A DNA stretch of 6,531 nt. Origin: JAVVUJ01 sp964582545 (GTDB lineage Bacteria > Bacillota > Clostridia > Peptostreptococcales > Anaerovoracaceae). The position numbers were made by a program, and so were the translations under genes. The notes below the pieces were generated by a model. The model ran no database searches and had not been told where the DNA came from. It saw only the letters and a list, made by a program, of their open reading frames with translations. This document shows positions 5,041 through 6,531 of this stretch, in pieces. Numbering within the stretch: position 1 is the stretch's first letter; every line of letters begins with the position of its first letter. The stretch covers positions 1-6,531 of the forward strand of contig CAZOSB010000057.1 in the NCBI GenBank assembly GCA_964582545.1, given 5' to 3'.

Positions 5041-6402
5041 TTAAAGAAACTTTTTAATGGAATTTTCTACGATATCCATAGCGTGTTCTAGCTCATGATC
5101 CTTAATGATCAACGGTGGAGCTAAGGTTAAAACATTACCCTGAGATACTTTGTAGCTTAAACCTTTTTCCAAGCATTCATACAGTATTTTTTCAGGGATA
5201 TCCGTATCTTTTTCTTTTGTTTTTCTGTCCTTTACTATTTCTACGCCGGCTAAGGCACCGATGATTCTCACATCTCCTATGGCATCATATTTGTTCATCA
5301 TGTCTGTAAGTCGTCTTCTAAAAATTTCATTTAACTTTTCCACATGACCTAATATATTTTCTTTCTCCATATACTCTATTAATGCTAGACCTACGGCCGA
5401 ACCCAAAGGAGATTTCTCGTGGGTGTAATGTCCTAAGGAGATATCCTGACATACGTTAAATTTATTGTTTGCAATTACAGCGGATATGGGATAGAGGCTT
5501 CCTCCCAACCCTTTTCCGACCACCAAGATATCTGGTGTTACATCGTAGTTTTCAAAAGCAAACATTTTACCAGTACGCCCAAAGGCGGTAGGAATTTCAT
5601 CAAAGATTAAAGCGATGTCATAATCATCGCATATTTTTCTTAATCTGCTATAGTATTCTTTTGTAGGAATTTGGACATCGGTACATCGAATGGGTTCCAT
5701 GAGGATAGCCCCGATATCCCCCTCGCATTTGCATATGTACTCTATATAATCGATACATTTTAAACCGCACTTTTCACATTCACCAAAAGTGCAGCGATAA
5801 GAATTGTAAGGCATTACGTGTTCGCACCCAGGCAACAGCGGTCCGATATTACTTCGGAAATGCCCTTCGCCACCTACTGAAATGGCATCTAAATTGGCAC
5901 CGTGAAAGGCATCCCAAAGTGAGATCGTCTTATATTTTCCTGTGGCTTTTCTAACCATTTTCAAAGCTAAGCCTATGGAAGAGGCTCCACTTGGAGTGAA
6001 CAACACTCGATAATCCCCCCCAGGCATGAGTCCGCAAAGCTTTTTCGCTAAGGCAGTGGCCGTTCGATTGGAGTATCTTCTAGGGGAAAAGGAGAGATCG
6101 TCCAGTTGTTTCTTAAATGCATCTAAAAGGTAAGGATGGTTGTATCCCAGCTGGTGTACACTATTGCCATGAAAGTCCATAAACTTTCGCCCATCTTCAT
6201 CTGTAATATATATTCCGTCCACTGCGGAAATCGTGTTTAGACAAGGAGTTGACAAAGCTTGGTGAATAAAATATTTTGCATCTTCCTCCAATAATTCTTT
6301 GCTTTTTTCGCTTAAAAACTTTTTCTGCCAGATGACTCTTTCTTCGGTTAAGTTTACATCGCCTTCTGTCTTTGTAAAGACGTGACTGCTTTTTTTAGAC
6401 AC
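5041..6402 (-). CDS. pbfA: Class-III PLP enzyme, probable (R)-1-hydroxy-2-aminoethylphosphonate ammonia-lyase (PbfA-like)
   Basis: This 453-residue protein has the fold-type I, class-III aminotransferase pattern: SGASSIGLALKM (138-149) binding the cofactor phosphate, WDAFHGANLDAISVGG (163-178), FDEIPTAFGRTG (267-278) with D268 contacting the pyridine nitrogen, and K297 in VVGKGLGG as the PLP lysine. HGNSVHQLGYNHP (78-90), SPRRYSN (106-112), EPIRCT (236-241) and LGHYTHEKSPLG (323-334) recall the PbfA subgroup, which eliminates ammonia from 1-hydroxy-2-aminoethylphosphonate to give phosphonoacetaldehyde. It has six cysteines at 204, 209, 212, 216, 224 and 226. YRC followed by CGLKC is usual in this superfamily; metal binding is unproven. 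The start is GTG with AGGAGG six bases upstream. The PhnA-like neighbour favours phosphonate use. Ethanolamine-phosphate phospho-lyase or a true phosphonate aminotransferase are alternatives. Confidence 0.75.
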   Translation of the reverse strand: MSKKSSHVFTKTEGDVNLTEERVIWQKKFLSEKSKELLEEDAKYFIHQALSTPCLNTISAVDGIYITDEDGRKFMDFHGNSVHQLGYNHPYLLDAFKKQLDDLSFSPRRYSNRTATALAKKLCGLMPGGDYRVLFTPSGASSIGLALKMVRKATGKYKTISLWDAFHGANLDAISVGGEGHFRSNIGPLLPGCEHVMPYNSYRCTFGECEKCGLKCIDYIEYICKCEGDIGAILMEPIRCTDVQIPTKEYYSRLRKICDDYDIALIFDEIPTAFGRTGKMFAFENYDVTPDILVVGKGLGGSLYPISAVIANNKFNVCQDISLGHYTHEKSPLGSAVGLALIEYMEKENILGHVEKLNEIFRRRLTDMMNKYDAIGDVRIIGALAGVEIVKDRKTKEKDTDIPEKILYECLEKGLSYKVSQGNVLTLAPPLIIKDHELEHAMDIVENSIKKFL

Positions 6403-6408
6403 CTTTTA

Positions 6409-6414
6409 CCTCCT
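6409..6414 (-). promoter_or_regulatory. Ribosome binding site fixing the GTG start of the PbfA-like gene
   Basis: AGGAGG on the minus strand sits six bases before GTG 6402-6400. The first in-frame ATG lies far inside the conserved region, so GTG is the start. Confidence 0.75.
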
Positions 6415-6454
6415 CATAAATCAATCCATAACTCATCAATAGTAATTTTTCTTA

Positions 6455-6495
6455 ACTATACTGTACCATGAAAATATAAAGTTTTTATAAACTTT
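6455..6495 (-). promoter_or_regulatory. Upstream control region of the PbfA-like gene with a palindrome
   Basis: On the minus strand TATAGT (6460-6455) is a plausible -10, but 17 bp upstream there is only a poor -35 (AACTTT). This spot is covered by a palindrome, AAAGTTT-TTAT-AAACTTT (6478-6495), with perfect 7-bp arms. That layout would suit an activator- or repressor-controlled promoter. AT-rich DNA yields such palindromes by chance, so confidence is low. The remaining bases to 6531 hold no gene. Confidence 0.3.
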
Positions 6496-6531
6496 TGCTA
6501 AATTTTTATAAAATACGTTTTAAAATATAAT

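Noticed and set aside
5651..5793. Cysteine-rich stretch in the PbfA-like protein as a bound Fe-S cluster or zinc finger
   Set aside because: YRC and CGLKC-type cysteines are usual in this aminotransferase subgroup; a metal site cannot be claimed from the sequence alone.

Overview
The window looks like part of a low-GC Gram-positive anaerobe, most likely a member of the Clostridia. It has AT-rich intergenic DNA, strong AGGAGG-type ribosome binding sites, several TTG/GTG starts, and clostridial-style radical SAM and flavodoxin-ferredoxin (EFR1-type) proteins. This assignment is inference from style and gene content. No RNA gene, CRISPR array, transposase or other mobile element is visible.

Layout from left to right: (i) a radical SAM protein with a C-terminal cysteine-bearing extension on the minus strand (56-1132), perhaps followed by another minus-strand gene that leaves the window at position 1. 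It has a consensus-like promoter preceded by a 15-bp tandem repeat. (ii) A 451-bp spacer holding divergent promoters and a possible gene remnant. (iii) An EFR1-like flavodoxin/2x[4Fe-4S] protein on the plus strand (1584-2339). (iv) A minus-strand two-gene operon: a 105-aa small protein (3339-3656), then a D-2-hydroxyacid dehydrogenase (2415-3305). (v) Divergent from it, a phosphonoacetate hydrolase-like (PhnA-like) alkaline phosphatase superfamily enzyme (3849-4979). (vi) Convergent with that, across a shared hairpin, a class-III PLP enzyme resembling PbfA, (R)-1-hydroxy-2-aminoethylphosphonate ammonia-lyase (5041-6402).

The right half suggests phosphonate catabolism. A PbfA-type lyase would yield phosphonoacetaldehyde, and PhnA would split phosphonoacetate into acetate and phosphate. 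The connecting aldehyde dehydrogenase (PhnY) and the aminotransferase (PhnW) are not in the window, so the pathway here is incomplete or different.

The most striking observation is the two-gene operon. The dehydrogenase keeps all its catalytic residues but lacks about 22 residues between its inter-domain helix and the Rossmann fold, where relatives carry a Trp/Phe-rich arm containing 'DFCFW'. The 105-aa protein encoded just upstream is collinear with exactly the central part of such a dehydrogenase. It retains that arm ('SEDFCFW') but has lost every glycine of the nucleotide-binding loop. The pair therefore looks like complementary halves of a duplicated dehydrogenase, possibly a two-component enzyme or an enzyme plus a pseudo-subunit. 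I know of no description of such an arrangement, although I could not search for one.
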